Source of the DNA: CAJBVG01 sp943371235
GTDB taxonomy: Bacteria; Bacteroidota; Bacteroidia; Sphingobacteriales; Sphingobacteriaceae
Reading direction: 5' to 3'
Length of the DNA stretch: 64,000 bases
NCBI GenBank assembly: GCA_943371235.1
Contig: CALRTZ010000002.1
Location: 43,960-107,959, forward strand
Shown: positions 26,270 through 35,803 of the stretch, piece by piece
Position numbering within the stretch: the first letter of the stretch is position 1
Layout: each line of letters opens with the position of its first letter
Notes under the pieces: model-generated
The model's input: the letters and a program-made list of their open reading frames with translations, nothing else
What the model was told of the DNA's origin: nothing
The model's database searches: none
Position numbers and translations under genes: made by a program

Positions 26270-26680
26270 ATGGATAAATTAAAAAAGGTATTATTAGTTG
26301 ACGACGATAACATAAATAATTTTATAGTAATTAATAAACTCAGCAGTTTAAATTTAGTAGATAAAATTATAAGTGTAGAAAATGGCCAAGAGGCAATCGA
26401 TTATTTACATACCTGTATTATTGATGAAGGGGGTATTCCTGAATTAATTTTCTTAGATATAAATATGCCAATTTTAGATGGCTGGGGTTTTTTAGATGCT
26501 TTTGAGAAGATAGAAAAAATCCATCAACATAAAACAACTATTTACATGGTATCTTCTTCTGTATATAATGAAGACATTGAGAAATCTAAGAAATATTCAA
26601 GTGTAAAAATGTTTATCTCGAAACCTTTAACAAAAGACACACTCTCCGAGCTTATTCAATTGAGAATGACGAATTCTTAA
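26270..26680 (+). CDS. Single-domain response regulator (receiver only)
   Basis: 136 residues, CheY-like, with no output domain. Acidic pocket in LLVDDDNIN, phosphoacceptor Asp in IFLDINMPILDGW, switch Ser/Thr in MVSSSV, and conserved Lys in FISKPLTKD. Four bases after the sensor kinase, so the pair form a two-component unit that needs a further partner for output. Its last 29 bases overlap the 3' end of the convergent metallo-hydrolase gene. Confidence 0.92.
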   Translation: MDKLKKVLLVDDDNINNFIVINKLSSLNLVDKIISVENGQEAIDYLHTCIIDEGGIPELIFLDINMPILDGWGFLDAFEKIEKIHQHKTTIYMVSSSVYNEDIEKSKKYSSVKMFISKPLTKDTLSELIQLRMTNS

Positions 26681-27440
26681 TTCGAATTCCACGTTCAAAT
26701 TCTTCGAATTCTACAATTCCATTTTTATGATCGTGGTACATTAAACATTTCCAGTTCTCTGCAATGGCTTGTTTAGCATATTGATCTCGAAGCTCCATTG
26801 CTTTTCTACCGTCAAAATCATATTTCGCAATTATTTTACTAATTACTTGATGTGCTTCTGGCATTACATCGCCACCATAAAAATACTGTGCACCATTTTC
26901 TTGTATTTTTATAACTTGGTGATAGGGACAATGCGCCCCGGTTATTTCAAAGAAAATGTTTGGATTTATCCAACCGTCGCCATTCATTAATTGTAGTCCG
27001 GAGTACCGCCTCAATTCTTCTAACGGTTCTTTTTTATACGATTTAGATTCTTTGCTTAATGCGAACGCTAACTCGTCTGATTGAATAAAATAATCAGCAT
27101 TTATAAACGAAGGTTCCCATTTTCCATTTATCTCTTGCATCATGCCACCGGCATGGTCGAAATGCAAATGACTCATAATTACTTTAGTAACTTCATCGGG
27201 CTGGTAACCATGTTTGCGTATATTTTCGTGAATCAAGAGTTCATCTTTCTCATTTTTAAAACCTAAACCAGTATCCAACAGAATTAAATCGTTCTGTAAT
27301 TCTATTAAAAATGGCTGCACGTGCACAAATAAGGAAGCTGGCCTATCTTTAGGATTATGAATTTGGGGATCAAATGGAACAAACTGCTTTGATTGATCTA
27401 CGGAGTAAAACCCTTCGTTTAAGGCAAAAACTTTTGACAT
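26652..27440 (-). CDS. MBL-fold metallo-hydrolase
   Basis: 262 residues, no signal peptide. The zinc-binding motif is VIMSHLHFDHAGGM; further ligands are in GAHCPYHQ, YFYGGDVMP and the C-terminal YHDHKNG. The layout is that of the lactonase-like branch of the metallo-beta-lactamase superfamily, so the substrate could be a lactone, ester or thioester. No quorum-sensing gene is nearby to support an AHL role. The 3' end overlaps the receiver gene by 29 bases, leaving no room for a terminator between the two convergent genes. Confidence 0.88.
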   Translation of the reverse strand: MSKVFALNEGFYSVDQSKQFVPFDPQIHNPKDRPASLFVHVQPFLIELQNDLILLDTGLGFKNEKDELLIHENIRKHGYQPDEVTKVIMSHLHFDHAGGMMQEINGKWEPSFINADYFIQSDELAFALSKESKSYKKEPLEELRRYSGLQLMNGDGWINPNIFFEITGAHCPYHQVIKIQENGAQYFYGGDVMPEAHQVISKIIAKYDFDGRKAMELRDQYAKQAIAENWKCLMYHDHKNGIVEFEEFERGIRIKNSSFSIE

Positions 27441-27544
27441 TTATGAATAAAATTCTGTAAATATAGAGTACTAGATTTCTGAGCTTTTTGTATCTTTCGC
27501 ATTAATACAAAAAAACCTATAGTTAAATTAGTGGTCGCAAAGAT

Positions 27545-29269
27545 ATGGAAAAAAGGTGGGTAGAAAATAGATTGTCGGATGAAAAAGTGATATCTCAATT
27601 AGCAGATCAGTTAAATATTACTTCCATAATTGCCGAGTTACTAGTAAACAGGGGCATTTCCACATATGAAGAAGCAGAAGCCTATTTCAGACCTCGCATA
27701 GAACACCTGCACGATCCCTTTTTAATGAAAGACATGGAGCGTGCCATTGTACGAATAGAACAGGCAATTGCCAATCAAGAAAAAATCTTAATATATGGCG
27801 ATTATGATGTCGATGGAACCACCTCTGTTGCATTGGTGTTTTCGTTTTTCAAATCAATTTATAGCCACTTAGAGTATTACATACCCGACAGATATAAAGA
27901 AGGGTATGGTGTATCTTACGCTGGTATTGATTACGCTCAAGCACAAAACATCACGTTAATAATTGCTTTAGATTGTGGAATTAAAGCGAACCAACATGTT
28001 GAGTATGCCAAGGAGCGTAACATTGATTTTATTATAGGCGACCATCATTTACCTGGTGATGAAATTCCTGCAGCTTATGCCGTGCTCGACCCAAAAAGAA
28101 AAGATTGCGATTACCCATACAAAGAATTATCGGGTTGTGGAATTGGGTTTAAATTAGTTCAAGCCTATTGCGATAAAAATGATATTCCTTTTGAAAAAAT
28201 AATTGGGTACTTAGACTTAGTAGCTGTAAGTATTGCTTCAGATATAGTACCTGTTACAGGAGAAAATAGAGTACTCTCCCATTTCGGATTGATACAATTA
28301 AATAATAATCCACGCCCAGGCTTAAAAGCCCTCATCAATATAAGTAGTTTAAAAGATATCAGTTTAAACGAAGTGGTATTTTTTATTGGGCCCAGAATAA
28401 ATGCAGCAGGCAGAATAGATCATGCGCAACATGCGGTAAGTTTATTAATTTCAGAAACCGAAAAAGAAGCGTTTGATTTGTGCGAAGTGGTAAACATTAA
28501 AAACAACGAACGAAAAGAATTCGATCAAACCATCACGTTAGAAGCGATAGCTTTAGTAGAACAGGACGAAAGTGCAAAGCATAGAAAATCTACTGTTTTA
28601 TACAATGCCGAATGGCATAAAGGAGTAATTGGAATTGTTGCTTCTAGGTTAATTGATAAATATTATAGACCAACGATCATCTTAACAGAATCTAATGGCC
28701 ATGCAGCTGGCTCTGCTAGGTCTGTAAACGGATTTGATATTTACGAAGCCATAAGTGCTTGTAGCGATTTGTTAGATCAATACGGAGGACATAAATACGC
28801 CGCAGGTTTAACTATGCAAATAGAAAATATACCTGCATTTATAGAAAAGTTTGAACGCATAGTAGCGAATACCATTGCCGACGATTCTTTACATCAAGAA
28901 ATAGACATAGAATCTGAAATGATTTTATCAGATTTTGATTCTAAGTTTTATCGAATACTCAAACAGTTCGCACCGTTTGGACCAGGAAATATGCGACCTG
29001 TATTTTTATCAAAACAAGTTCGATTAGCAAGCGAGCCAAAATTGATTGGAAAGAATAATGCAAATCATTTAAAATTTACAATTGTACAAAATGGAAGTTT
29101 TAGTTTTGATTGTATTGCATTTGGACTTGGGCATTATAAAAAACTAATGGAAGAAGCAGATTCGTTTGATATTTGTTATACCATAGAAGAAAATACTTGG
29201 AGAGATAAAACAAGTATTCAATTAAATATAAAAGACATTCGAATAAACCAAAACTATGTTGGAGCTTAG
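27545..29269 (+). CDS. recJ: Single-stranded-DNA-specific exonuclease RecJ
   Basis: 574 residues, normal length. A 5'-to-3' ssDNA exonuclease for recombination and mismatch repair. DHH-family motifs in order: IYGDYDVDGTTS (about 84-95), IALDCGIKA, IIGDHHLPGDE, VDLVAVSIASDIV-type block (seen as LVAVSIASDIVP), and the DHHA1 domain with GSARSVNGFDIYEAI and QYGGHKYAAGLT. A C-terminal OB-like domain closes the protein. Its last 14 bases overlap lptB, giving the recJ-lptB-GH3 order familiar in Bacteroidota. Confidence 0.96.
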   Translation: MEKRWVENRLSDEKVISQLADQLNITSIIAELLVNRGISTYEEAEAYFRPRIEHLHDPFLMKDMERAIVRIEQAIANQEKILIYGDYDVDGTTSVALVFSFFKSIYSHLEYYIPDRYKEGYGVSYAGIDYAQAQNITLIIALDCGIKANQHVEYAKERNIDFIIGDHHLPGDEIPAAYAVLDPKRKDCDYPYKELSGCGIGFKLVQAYCDKNDIPFEKIIGYLDLVAVSIASDIVPVTGENRVLSHFGLIQLNNNPRPGLKALINISSLKDISLNEVVFFIGPRINAAGRIDHAQHAVSLLISETEKEAFDLCEVVNIKNNERKEFDQTITLEAIALVEQDESAKHRKSTVLYNAEWHKGVIGIVASRLIDKYYRPTIILTESNGHAAGSARSVNGFDIYEAISACSDLLDQYGGHKYAAGLTMQIENIPAFIEKFERIVANTIADDSLHQEIDIESEMILSDFDSKFYRILKQFAPFGPGNMRPVFLSKQVRLASEPKLIGKNNANHLKFTIVQNGSFSFDCIAFGLGHYKKLMEEADSFDICYTIEENTWRDKTSIQLNIKDIRINQNYVGA

Positions 29270-30011
29270 AGCAGAAAACTTAATAAAAACTTACAAAAAA
29301 AGAACCGTAGTAAACAATGTTTCTTTTAATGTAAAACAAGGTGAGATAGTTGGTTTACTTGGGCCTAACGGTGCAGGCAAAACAACATCCTTTTACATGA
29401 TTGTTGGATTAATTAAACCAAACGAAGGTCATATTTATTTACAAAATGGCGACGTATCTGAAGACATTACCTCTCAACCCATGTATAAGCGTGCGCAAAA
29501 AGGAATTGGGTATTTAGCGCAAGAAGCATCGGTATTTAGAAAGCTTACGGTTGAAGAAAACATATTGGCTATTTTACAAATGACCGATTTGAAAACATCT
29601 GAACAAAAAGATAAATTAGAAGAATTAATAAACGAATTTAGCTTGCAAAAAGTTCGAAAAAACAGAGGCGATTTATTATCGGGTGGTGAAAGAAGAAGAA
29701 CAGAGATTGCAAGAGCTTTAGCGGCAGATCCTTATTTTATTTTGTTGGATGAGCCCTTTGCAGGAGTTGACCCAATTGCAGTTGAAGAGATACAAACGAT
29801 TGTGGCAAAATTGAAAAATAGAAACATTGGTATTTTAATTACCGACCATAATGTACAAGAAACATTGTCGATTACAGATCGCGCCTATTTATTATTTGAA
29901 GGTTCTATCTTAAAATCAGGAACAGCAGAAGAACTTGCAGCCGACGAACAAGTGAGGAGGGTATATTTAGGAAAGAACTTTGTATTACGTCAAAAACACA
30001 TCAACAGCTAA
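29256..30011 (+). CDS. lptB: LPS export ABC transporter ATP-binding protein
   Basis: 251 residues. ATPase of the LptBFGC complex that extracts LPS from the inner membrane. Walker A GPNGAGKTT, Q-loop YLAQEASVFRKLTVEENILA, signature LSGGERRRTEIARAL and Walker B FILLDEPFAGVDP are all typical of LptB rather than of general branched-chain amino-acid ATPases. Overlaps recJ and is two bases from the GH3 gene, so co-transcribed. LptF/LptG are elsewhere. Confidence 0.95.
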   Translation: MLELRAENLIKTYKKRTVVNNVSFNVKQGEIVGLLGPNGAGKTTSFYMIVGLIKPNEGHIYLQNGDVSEDITSQPMYKRAQKGIGYLAQEASVFRKLTVEENILAILQMTDLKTSEQKDKLEELINEFSLQKVRKNRGDLLSGGERRRTEIARALAADPYFILLDEPFAGVDPIAVEEIQTIVAKLKNRNIGILITDHNVQETLSITDRAYLLFEGSILKSGTAEELAADEQVRRVYLGKNFVLRQKHINS

Positions 30012-30013
30012 TT

Positions 30014-31528
30014 ATGTCATTCGTAAACACCGTTCTATCTTGGGTAATGAAAAAAAGGATTCATCAAATTGAGTTCTTTATGAAATACCCGTATGAAGTG
30101 CAAGAGGAATGGCTACATAGCCTAATTCTCACTTCAAAATATACAGAATGGGGGAAAAAATACGATTATAAAAGTATAGAATCTGTAGAAGAATTTAAGC
30201 GCAGAGTACCTATACAAAACTACGATACCTTGAAGCCATATATTGAACGTATGTTGCAAGGAGAGCAAAATGTTTTGTGGCCTTCAGAAATAAAATGGTT
30301 TGCAAAATCGTCGGGAACAACGAGTGATAAAAGTAAGTTTATCCCTGTTAGTACAGAATCATTAGAAGAATGCCATTACAAAGGTGGCAAAGATTTACTT
30401 TCTATTTATTGCCATAACAGACCCGAAACAAAAATATTTACAGGCAAGTGTTTAGTATTGGGTGGTAGTCATCAAATAAATCATTTAAACGAAGAATCGC
30501 AGTACGGAGATTTGTCGGCTGTGTTAATTAAAAATTTACCTATTTGGGCTGAGTTTCATCGCACTCCCGAATTATCAATTGCATTAATGGATAATTGGGA
30601 AGAAAAAATTGAAATGATGGCGAATTCTACCATTCCTGTGAATGTTACCAATATTTCTGGAGTGCCAACATGGACTATCATTTTAGCAAAAAGAATTTTA
30701 GAAATTACAGGTAAGGATAATTTATTGGAAGTGTGGCCAAATTTAGAATTGTATTTTCATGGTGCGGTAAGTTTTGCGCCGTACAGAGAGCAATTCAACA
30801 AACTTATTCCGAGTAAAGAAATGTATTATTTGGAAACCTATAATGCAAGCGAAGGATTTTTCGGAATTCAAGATCAAGACAAGTCAACAGAAATGTTGTT
30901 AATGTTGGATTATGGGATTTATTATGAATTTATTCCGATAGAAGACATAGACCAGGAGTTCCCAAAATCATTAGATTTAAGCGAAGTGGAGTTAAACAAA
31001 AACTATGCTATGGTAATTAGTACCAATGCAGGTTTATGGAGATACATGATTGGCGATACCATAAAATTTACTTCATTAGCACCACATCGATTACAAATAA
31101 CTGGAAGAACAAAACATTTTATAAATGCATTTGGTGAAGAGTTAATTATTGATAATGCTGAAAATGCATTAATTGTTGCGTGTAAAGAAACCAATGCTAT
31201 TATAAAAGAATACACAGCTGGGCCAATTTATTTTGGGGATGCAAACACAGGTGGGCATGAGTGGATTATTGAGTTTGAAAAACATCCAAGTTCTATTGAA
31301 CTTTTTAACACTACACTCGATAATAGCTTGAAAACATTTAACTCGGATTACGAGGCTAAACGCAAAGGCGACATCGCTTTACAATTTCCAACTATACATG
31401 TTGCACCAGAAAATACTTTTTATAACTGGATGAAGAGTAAAGGCAAACTTGGTGGCCAACATAAAGTACCACGCTTAGCTAATACTCGACAGTATATAGA
31501 TGAAATTTTGCCGAGCATTAATTTTTAG
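30014..31528 (+). CDS. GH3 auxin-responsive-promoter family protein (acyl-adenylate/amido synthetase fold)
   Basis: 504 residues. Family blocks: KRRVPIQNYDTLKPYIERML near the N-terminus, the ATP-binding KWFAKSSGTTSDKSKFIPVS, YNASEGFFGIQDQ and LWRYMIGDTIKFTS, then a C-terminal lid domain. Plant GH3 enzymes adenylate jasmonate or auxin and couple them to amino acids. The bacterial members lack an established substrate as far as I know. The recJ-lptB-GH3 operon suggests a role in cell-envelope lipid or amino-acid conjugation, but this is inference. Its 3' end overlaps the convergent gene by 11 bases. Confidence 0.9.
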   Translation: MSFVNTVLSWVMKKRIHQIEFFMKYPYEVQEEWLHSLILTSKYTEWGKKYDYKSIESVEEFKRRVPIQNYDTLKPYIERMLQGEQNVLWPSEIKWFAKSSGTTSDKSKFIPVSTESLEECHYKGGKDLLSIYCHNRPETKIFTGKCLVLGGSHQINHLNEESQYGDLSAVLIKNLPIWAEFHRTPELSIALMDNWEEKIEMMANSTIPVNVTNISGVPTWTIILAKRILEITGKDNLLEVWPNLELYFHGAVSFAPYREQFNKLIPSKEMYYLETYNASEGFFGIQDQDKSTEMLLMLDYGIYYEFIPIEDIDQEFPKSLDLSEVELNKNYAMVISTNAGLWRYMIGDTIKFTSLAPHRLQITGRTKHFINAFGEELIIDNAENALIVACKETNAIIKEYTAGPIYFGDANTGGHEWIIEFEKHPSSIELFNTTLDNSLKTFNSDYEAKRKGDIALQFPTIHVAPENTFYNWMKSKGKLGGQHKVPRLANTRQYIDEILPSINF

Positions 31529-32144
31529 GCTTGCGAACTAAGGCGTTAGAACCGTAAATGCATAAGGTAATGCCTGCTACTGTTTGAGTAGTATTTACGT
31601 TCACAAATGGAACCAAAGCTACTCCAAAATCATAAACAGGTTTAAAAATTATTTCAGCTTGAACTTGTATTCCAATACCGAATGATTTTTCACCACTAAT
31701 AGTCCTTAAGGTATCTGTTGGGTAATAATTGGTATACCCTAGAGATGGGCCCACAAAACCTGCAAATTTCCAGTACTGTTTTTCGACTCTATAAATACCT
31801 CTAGAAAACTTGAATTCATGTAAATAAACACTCGCTCCACCAAAGGCTAAATAATTTTGTGTATGTGCACGATACCCTACATTCCACAAACGATCAAGCT
31901 TATCAAAATAGTGGTAATCTATACTCATGTTTGCATTTACAAAATTACTGATAGATGGATACACGTTGGGACCGAAACCAAAAGTAACCCAGTTGTTTCG
32001 TTCCTTAAATTTATACTCGCCAATATAATATTCTAAAAACTCTTTTGTTTTTTTTTCAGCGGGTACTAATTCGGGTTTTTGTGCATACACATTTATGCAA
32101 TAAACAAATCCTATCAAAAAAAATGCAAGACTTTTATTAAACAT
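31518..32144 (-). CDS. Hypothetical exported beta-rich protein, probable outer-membrane barrel
   Basis: 208 residues. The signal peptide ends about INVYA-Q. The mature part alternates hydrophobic and polar residues (WVTFGFGPNVYPSI, SIDYHYFDKLDRLWNVGYRA, KFAGFVGPSLGYTNYY, GIGIQVQAEIIFKPVYDFG) like outer-membrane beta strands, but the C-terminus lacks a clear terminal aromatic. No named family. The start overlaps the terC stop by eight bases, so it is translated from the same message. Confidence 0.65.
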   Translation of the reverse strand: MFNKSLAFFLIGFVYCINVYAQKPELVPAEKKTKEFLEYYIGEYKFKERNNWVTFGFGPNVYPSISNFVNANMSIDYHYFDKLDRLWNVGYRAHTQNYLAFGGASVYLHEFKFSRGIYRVEKQYWKFAGFVGPSLGYTNYYPTDTLRTISGEKSFGIGIQVQAEIIFKPVYDFGVALVPFVNVNTTQTVAGITLCIYGSNALVRKPKN

Positions 32145-33192
32145 TATGAACTAAATTTTTCTTTGGAAAAACAAGTGAAGCTACTATACTCAAAGTTAAA
32201 ATAGCTACAATAACAATTAAAGAATGTACCGTTTCAAAGCCAATACTGTGCAACCAATCGTGCGCCAACATTTTTACGCCGATAAAAGTTAATAAAAAGG
32301 CAAGCCCCACTTTTAAATAATGAAATTGGTGTATCACATTTACTAATAAAAAGAACATTGACCTCAATCCTAAAATTGCAAAAATATTAGAGAAGAATAC
32401 AATGTAAGGATCTTTGGTTACTGAAAATATAGCGGGAATTGAATCTACTGCAAAAATTAAATCAGTAAACTCAATTACAATCAAAACTATAAATAATGGA
32501 GTAACCATTTGTACACCTTTACGTTTTATAAAAAAGTTTTTACCTACATATTTAGGGTATACTTTAAATATTTTAGAGGCAAATTTTACTGCCGGATTGT
32601 TTTCTGTCTCAATTTTATCTTCGTCATTTCTTTTTACAAACATCATAACGCCTGTATAAACTAAAAACGCACCGAAAATATAAAGAATCCATTCGAACTC
32701 CCTAATCATGGTAGCTCCAAGAAATATAAACAAGAAACGCATTAGAATGGCACCTAGTATTCCCCAAAACAATACACGGTGATAATATTTTTCGCGTACA
32801 TTAAAGGCTGTAAAAATTAATACTATTACAAAGATGTTATCTACAGAAAGTGCATATTCTATTAAGTAACCTGTAATGAATTCGAGTGCTAAATTATTTT
32901 TATATATTTCTAAACTTGCAATAAAATCAGCAGGCACTAAACTTATGTTGTGTTTATTGGCTATGGTAATTTCTTGCAGGCGTTCCATAGTGCTTATTCC
33001 ATGTATCCACTCTCCGTGCAAGCTTATAAGTACATAAAAACCCAATGCGCAACACACCCAAATTAAACTCATTATAAGGGCTTCTTTGTATTTAATAATA
33101 TGATCTTTTTTATTAAATACTCCTAAATCAAAAGCAAGCATCAACACAATAAAAACTGCAAAACCCGCTATAAATAGTATTTCATTACTCAT
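32137..33192 (-). CDS. TerC/Alx family integral membrane protein
   Basis: 351 residues, about nine membrane helices. The TerC hallmark acidic motifs are present in helices: LEFITGYLIEYALSVDNIFV and IEFTDLIFAVDSIPAIFSVT, with ILGLRSMFFLL following. Members export manganese or other metals and are linked to tellurite resistance or alkaline response. No other ter gene is nearby. It lies one base downstream of the polyprenyl synthase stop (minus strand) and shares its transcript. Confidence 0.93.
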   Translation of the reverse strand: MSNEILFIAGFAVFIVLMLAFDLGVFNKKDHIIKYKEALIMSLIWVCCALGFYVLISLHGEWIHGISTMERLQEITIANKHNISLVPADFIASLEIYKNNLALEFITGYLIEYALSVDNIFVIVLIFTAFNVREKYYHRVLFWGILGAILMRFLFIFLGATMIREFEWILYIFGAFLVYTGVMMFVKRNDEDKIETENNPAVKFASKIFKVYPKYVGKNFFIKRKGVQMVTPLFIVLIVIEFTDLIFAVDSIPAIFSVTKDPYIVFFSNIFAILGLRSMFFLLVNVIHQFHYLKVGLAFLLTFIGVKMLAHDWLHSIGFETVHSLIVIVAILTLSIVASLVFPKKNLVHNV

Positions 33193-33193
33193 G

Positions 33194-34165
33194 TTATTTT
33201 TTTCTTTCTGTTGTATACTTTACTAATTCTTCTAATGATCCTCTTGCATTGTTATCTGGGAAACTATCTAATAAAGAAAATGCTTTTTGTTGAAATTCAA
33301 GCATTTTTTCTTCTGCATAGTCCAAACCTTTTTCTGCTCGCACAAAGTCAATTACTTCTTGTACTTTATCTGCTTCTTCGTTGTGATTTTTCACCAAATT
33401 AATAATATGTCTTTTTTGTTTGGTGTTCGTATTGTTTAATGCATAGATAAGAGGAAGTGTAATTTTTTTCTCTTTAATGTCTATTCCCTTTGGCTTACCA
33501 ATATCGTCGTAACCGAAGTCTAATAAATCATCTTTTATTTGAAAAGCCATGCCAATGTACTCCCCAAAAAGTTTCATTTTTGCTATTACTTCCTCTGTAG
33601 CATTTGCAGAGGCAGCACCACTGGCACAACAGGAAGCAATTAAGGAAGCTGTTTTCTGACGAATAATTTCGTAATAAACATCTTCTACAATATCCAATCT
33701 TCTTACTTTTTCGATTTGTAAAAGTTCCCCTTCACTCATTTGTTGTACAGCATCTGAAACTATTTTCAACACTCTGTGCTCGTTATTTTCTACTGAAAGT
33801 AACAAGCCTTTTGCCAATAAAAAATCGCCTACAAGTACTGCAATTTTATTTTTCCAAACTGCATTTATAGAGAGAAATCCTCTCCTTTCATAAGCATCGT
33901 CTACAACATCATCATGCACTAAGGTTGCGGTATGCAAAAGTTCTACAAGCGCAGCTGCTCGGTGGGTAGATTCTGAAATGCCTCCACAAAGTTGAGCTGA
34001 AAAAAACACGAACATTGGTCGCATTTGTTTGCCTTTGCTTTTGTAAATGTAATGCGTAATTCTATCCAGCAATGGAACAGAGCTCTTCATCGAAGATTTG
34101 AATTTCTCTTCGAAAGCATTCAGTTCATTTTCTATGGGTTTACGAATTGTATTTAAATCGAGCAT
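33194..34165 (-). CDS. All-trans polyprenyl diphosphate synthase
   Basis: 323 residues from the ATG at 34165. Makes the long isoprenoid chain, most likely for menaquinone. First aspartate-rich motif LVHDDVVDDAYERRG (DDxxD), second DDLLDFGYDD, plus GKQMRP near the N-terminus for diphosphate binding. Product length cannot be read off safely; octaprenyl or heptaprenyl is typical. The frame is open 14 codons further upstream (to 34207), but that segment overlaps the terminator hairpin, so the internal Met is preferred. First gene of a unit with terC and the barrel protein. Confidence 0.93.
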   Translation of the reverse strand: MLDLNTIRKPIENELNAFEEKFKSSMKSSVPLLDRITHYIYKSKGKQMRPMFVFFSAQLCGGISESTHRAAALVELLHTATLVHDDVVDDAYERRGFLSINAVWKNKIAVLVGDFLLAKGLLLSVENNEHRVLKIVSDAVQQMSEGELLQIEKVRRLDIVEDVYYEIIRQKTASLIASCCASGAASANATEEVIAKMKLFGEYIGMAFQIKDDLLDFGYDDIGKPKGIDIKEKKITLPLIYALNNTNTKQKRHIINLVKNHNEEADKVQEVIDFVRAEKGLDYAEEKMLEFQQKAFSLLDSFPDNNARGSLEELVKYTTERKK

Positions 34166-34195
34166 TTTTAAACGTAAGGCATGCAAAATAACAAG

Positions 34196-34220
34196 AAAAT
34201 CCCGCAAATTGCGGGATTTT
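34196..34220 (-). terminator. Terminator of ilvE
   Basis: An 11-base perfect stem (AAAATCCCGCA / TGCGGGATTTT) with a 3-base loop, 21 bases after the ilvE stop on the minus strand. The A/T-rich base and following TTGTTATTTT run serve as the weak tract. Confidence 0.8.
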
Positions 34221-34240
34221 ACATTATAATTTTATTAAAA

Positions 34241-35305
34241 TTAGAGTACTGTATTCCAAGAGAATATATCTTCTTCTTGGCCAGTTCTAATGTTCATTAA
34301 TTTGTGTTTAACCCTCATCATAAAAGTATCATTGGTAGCAGGAGCCAATGTATAATCATTTCCTTCAATGTTGATGTGTTCTATGGGTGCAACCACTGCT
34401 GCAGTTCCTGCACCAAAAGCTTCTTGCAATTTCCCAGACTTCATCCATTCTTCTAACTCCACAATACTTACTTTACGCTCTTCATGTTTCATCCCAAGCG
34501 TATCGGCTAATTGCAAAATAGAATCGCGCGTTACACCGTCTAAAATAGAATCAGAGGTTGCAGGTGTAATTAATAAATTATCTACTACGAACATTATGTT
34601 CATGGTTCCAGATTCTTCAATATATTTATGCTCTTTACCATCTGTCCATAGAACTTGGTCATAGCCTTGCTCCTTCGCTAATTTTGCTGGGTAAAATGAT
34701 GCCCCGTAATTACCTGCACATTTAGCAAAACCAGTTCCGCCCTTTATTGCTCTAGCGTAGTGTGTTTCTACTTTTAGTTTCAAAGGCTTTCCGTAATACG
34801 GGCCAACGGGACCGCCGAAAATGATGAACTTATATTCTTCTGCAATTTTTACTCCGAATCTTGCTTCAGAAGCAAATACAAATGGTCTTAAATATAAAGA
34901 ATGACCTTCGCCATCTGGAATCCAATTTCTATCCGTATCTACCAACTTCTTTAAAGCTTCTTTGAATAAGAAATCCGGAACAGTTGGCATGCACATTCTG
35001 TCTAATGATTTATTAAATCTTTGTAAATGCTTTTCAATTCTATAAATAGAAACCTTGCCATCTTTCATTTTAAAAGCCTTCATACCTTCGAACACACTTT
35101 GCCCATAGTGTAAGGCTAAGGTGGCTGGGTTTAAGGTAAGATCACTGTAAGGTATTACTCGAGGGTTGTGCCATTCGCCATCGTAGTAATCTGCGATGAA
35201 CATGTGGTCTGATATTACTGCCCCAAATTCGTTTTGCTCTACTAAATCTTTGCTTATTTTAGATGTAGTAGTTCTTAGCACACTGATTTCCTCTAAATTG
35301 GTCAT
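34241..35305 (-). CDS. ilvE: Branched-chain amino acid aminotransferase
   Basis: 354 residues, the larger eukaryote-like (type 2) form. Transfers amino groups between glutamate and Leu/Ile/Val keto acids. The PLP lysine is in GFAKCAGNYGASF, with YIEESGTMNIMFV and TPATSDSILDGVTRDSI as conserved downstream blocks. An N-terminal LHYGQSVFEGMKAF block is also diagnostic. Monocistronic, with its own terminator. The 138-base gap upstream to the response regulator stop shows no obvious structure besides AT-rich promoter-like sequence. Confidence 0.95.
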   Translation of the reverse strand: MTNLEEISVLRTTTSKISKDLVEQNEFGAVISDHMFIADYYDGEWHNPRVIPYSDLTLNPATLALHYGQSVFEGMKAFKMKDGKVSIYRIEKHLQRFNKSLDRMCMPTVPDFLFKEALKKLVDTDRNWIPDGEGHSLYLRPFVFASEARFGVKIAEEYKFIIFGGPVGPYYGKPLKLKVETHYARAIKGGTGFAKCAGNYGASFYPAKLAKEQGYDQVLWTDGKEHKYIEESGTMNIMFVVDNLLITPATSDSILDGVTRDSILQLADTLGMKHEERKVSIVELEEWMKSGKLQEAFGAGTAAVVAPIEHINIEGNDYTLAPATNDTFMMRVKHKLMNIRTGQEEDIFSWNTVL

Positions 35306-35443
35306 GTGTTTGTTTGTGTTTGTGCTACAAAAATGCGAAAATTTAGTGGGATATTCTGATTTTTTTGGAAATCATCTATCTGTAAATCAAGTTACTACAA
35401 AACACAGGAATTTACTTATTGGGTAATATAATAAAATTTGGGC

Positions 35444-35800
35444 CTAGGAATACTTTTCAATTTTTTCGAAAATATCATTAAAAACGAATGGTTTTGTGAT
35501 AAAATCTGAGGCCCCAAGTGCTAATGCTTTTTCTTTTTCGGTAATTTCAGCTCGAGCACTAATAAAAATTAAAGGGATGTGTTTATGTTTATCAGAAGCT
35601 TTTAAATGTGCTAAGAATTCGAGTCCGTTCATCTCTGGCATCATCAAATCACACAATATAATAGTGGGTGCAAACAAATCTAATTGCGATAATGCTACCT
35701 TACCATTTGGTACACCTATTGTTTCTATGCCTTTGAGCTCCATCATTTCTATAATGTTCTCTCGAATAGAGGATTCGTCTTCGATGATTAATATTTTCAT
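35444..35800 (-). CDS. Single-domain response regulator
   Basis: 118 residues, receiver only. IIEDESSIRENI gives the acidic pocket, IILCDLMMPEMNGLEFL the phosphoacceptor Asp, FISAR the switch residue and FITKPFVFND the conserved Lys. It sits three bases after the asparaginase gene and downstream of a PAS histidine kinase, so all three may be one transcript. It needs another protein for output. Confidence 0.92.
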   Translation of the reverse strand: MKILIIEDESSIRENIIEMMELKGIETIGVPNGKVALSQLDLFAPTIILCDLMMPEMNGLEFLAHLKASDKHKHIPLIFISARAEITEKEKALALGASDFITKPFVFNDIFEKIEKYS

Positions 35801-35803
35801 AAA

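Noticed and set aside
26652..27440. Dedicated AHL lactonase for quorum quenching
   Set aside because: The HxHxDH motif is general to the MBL fold and no signalling context supports a specific lactone substrate.
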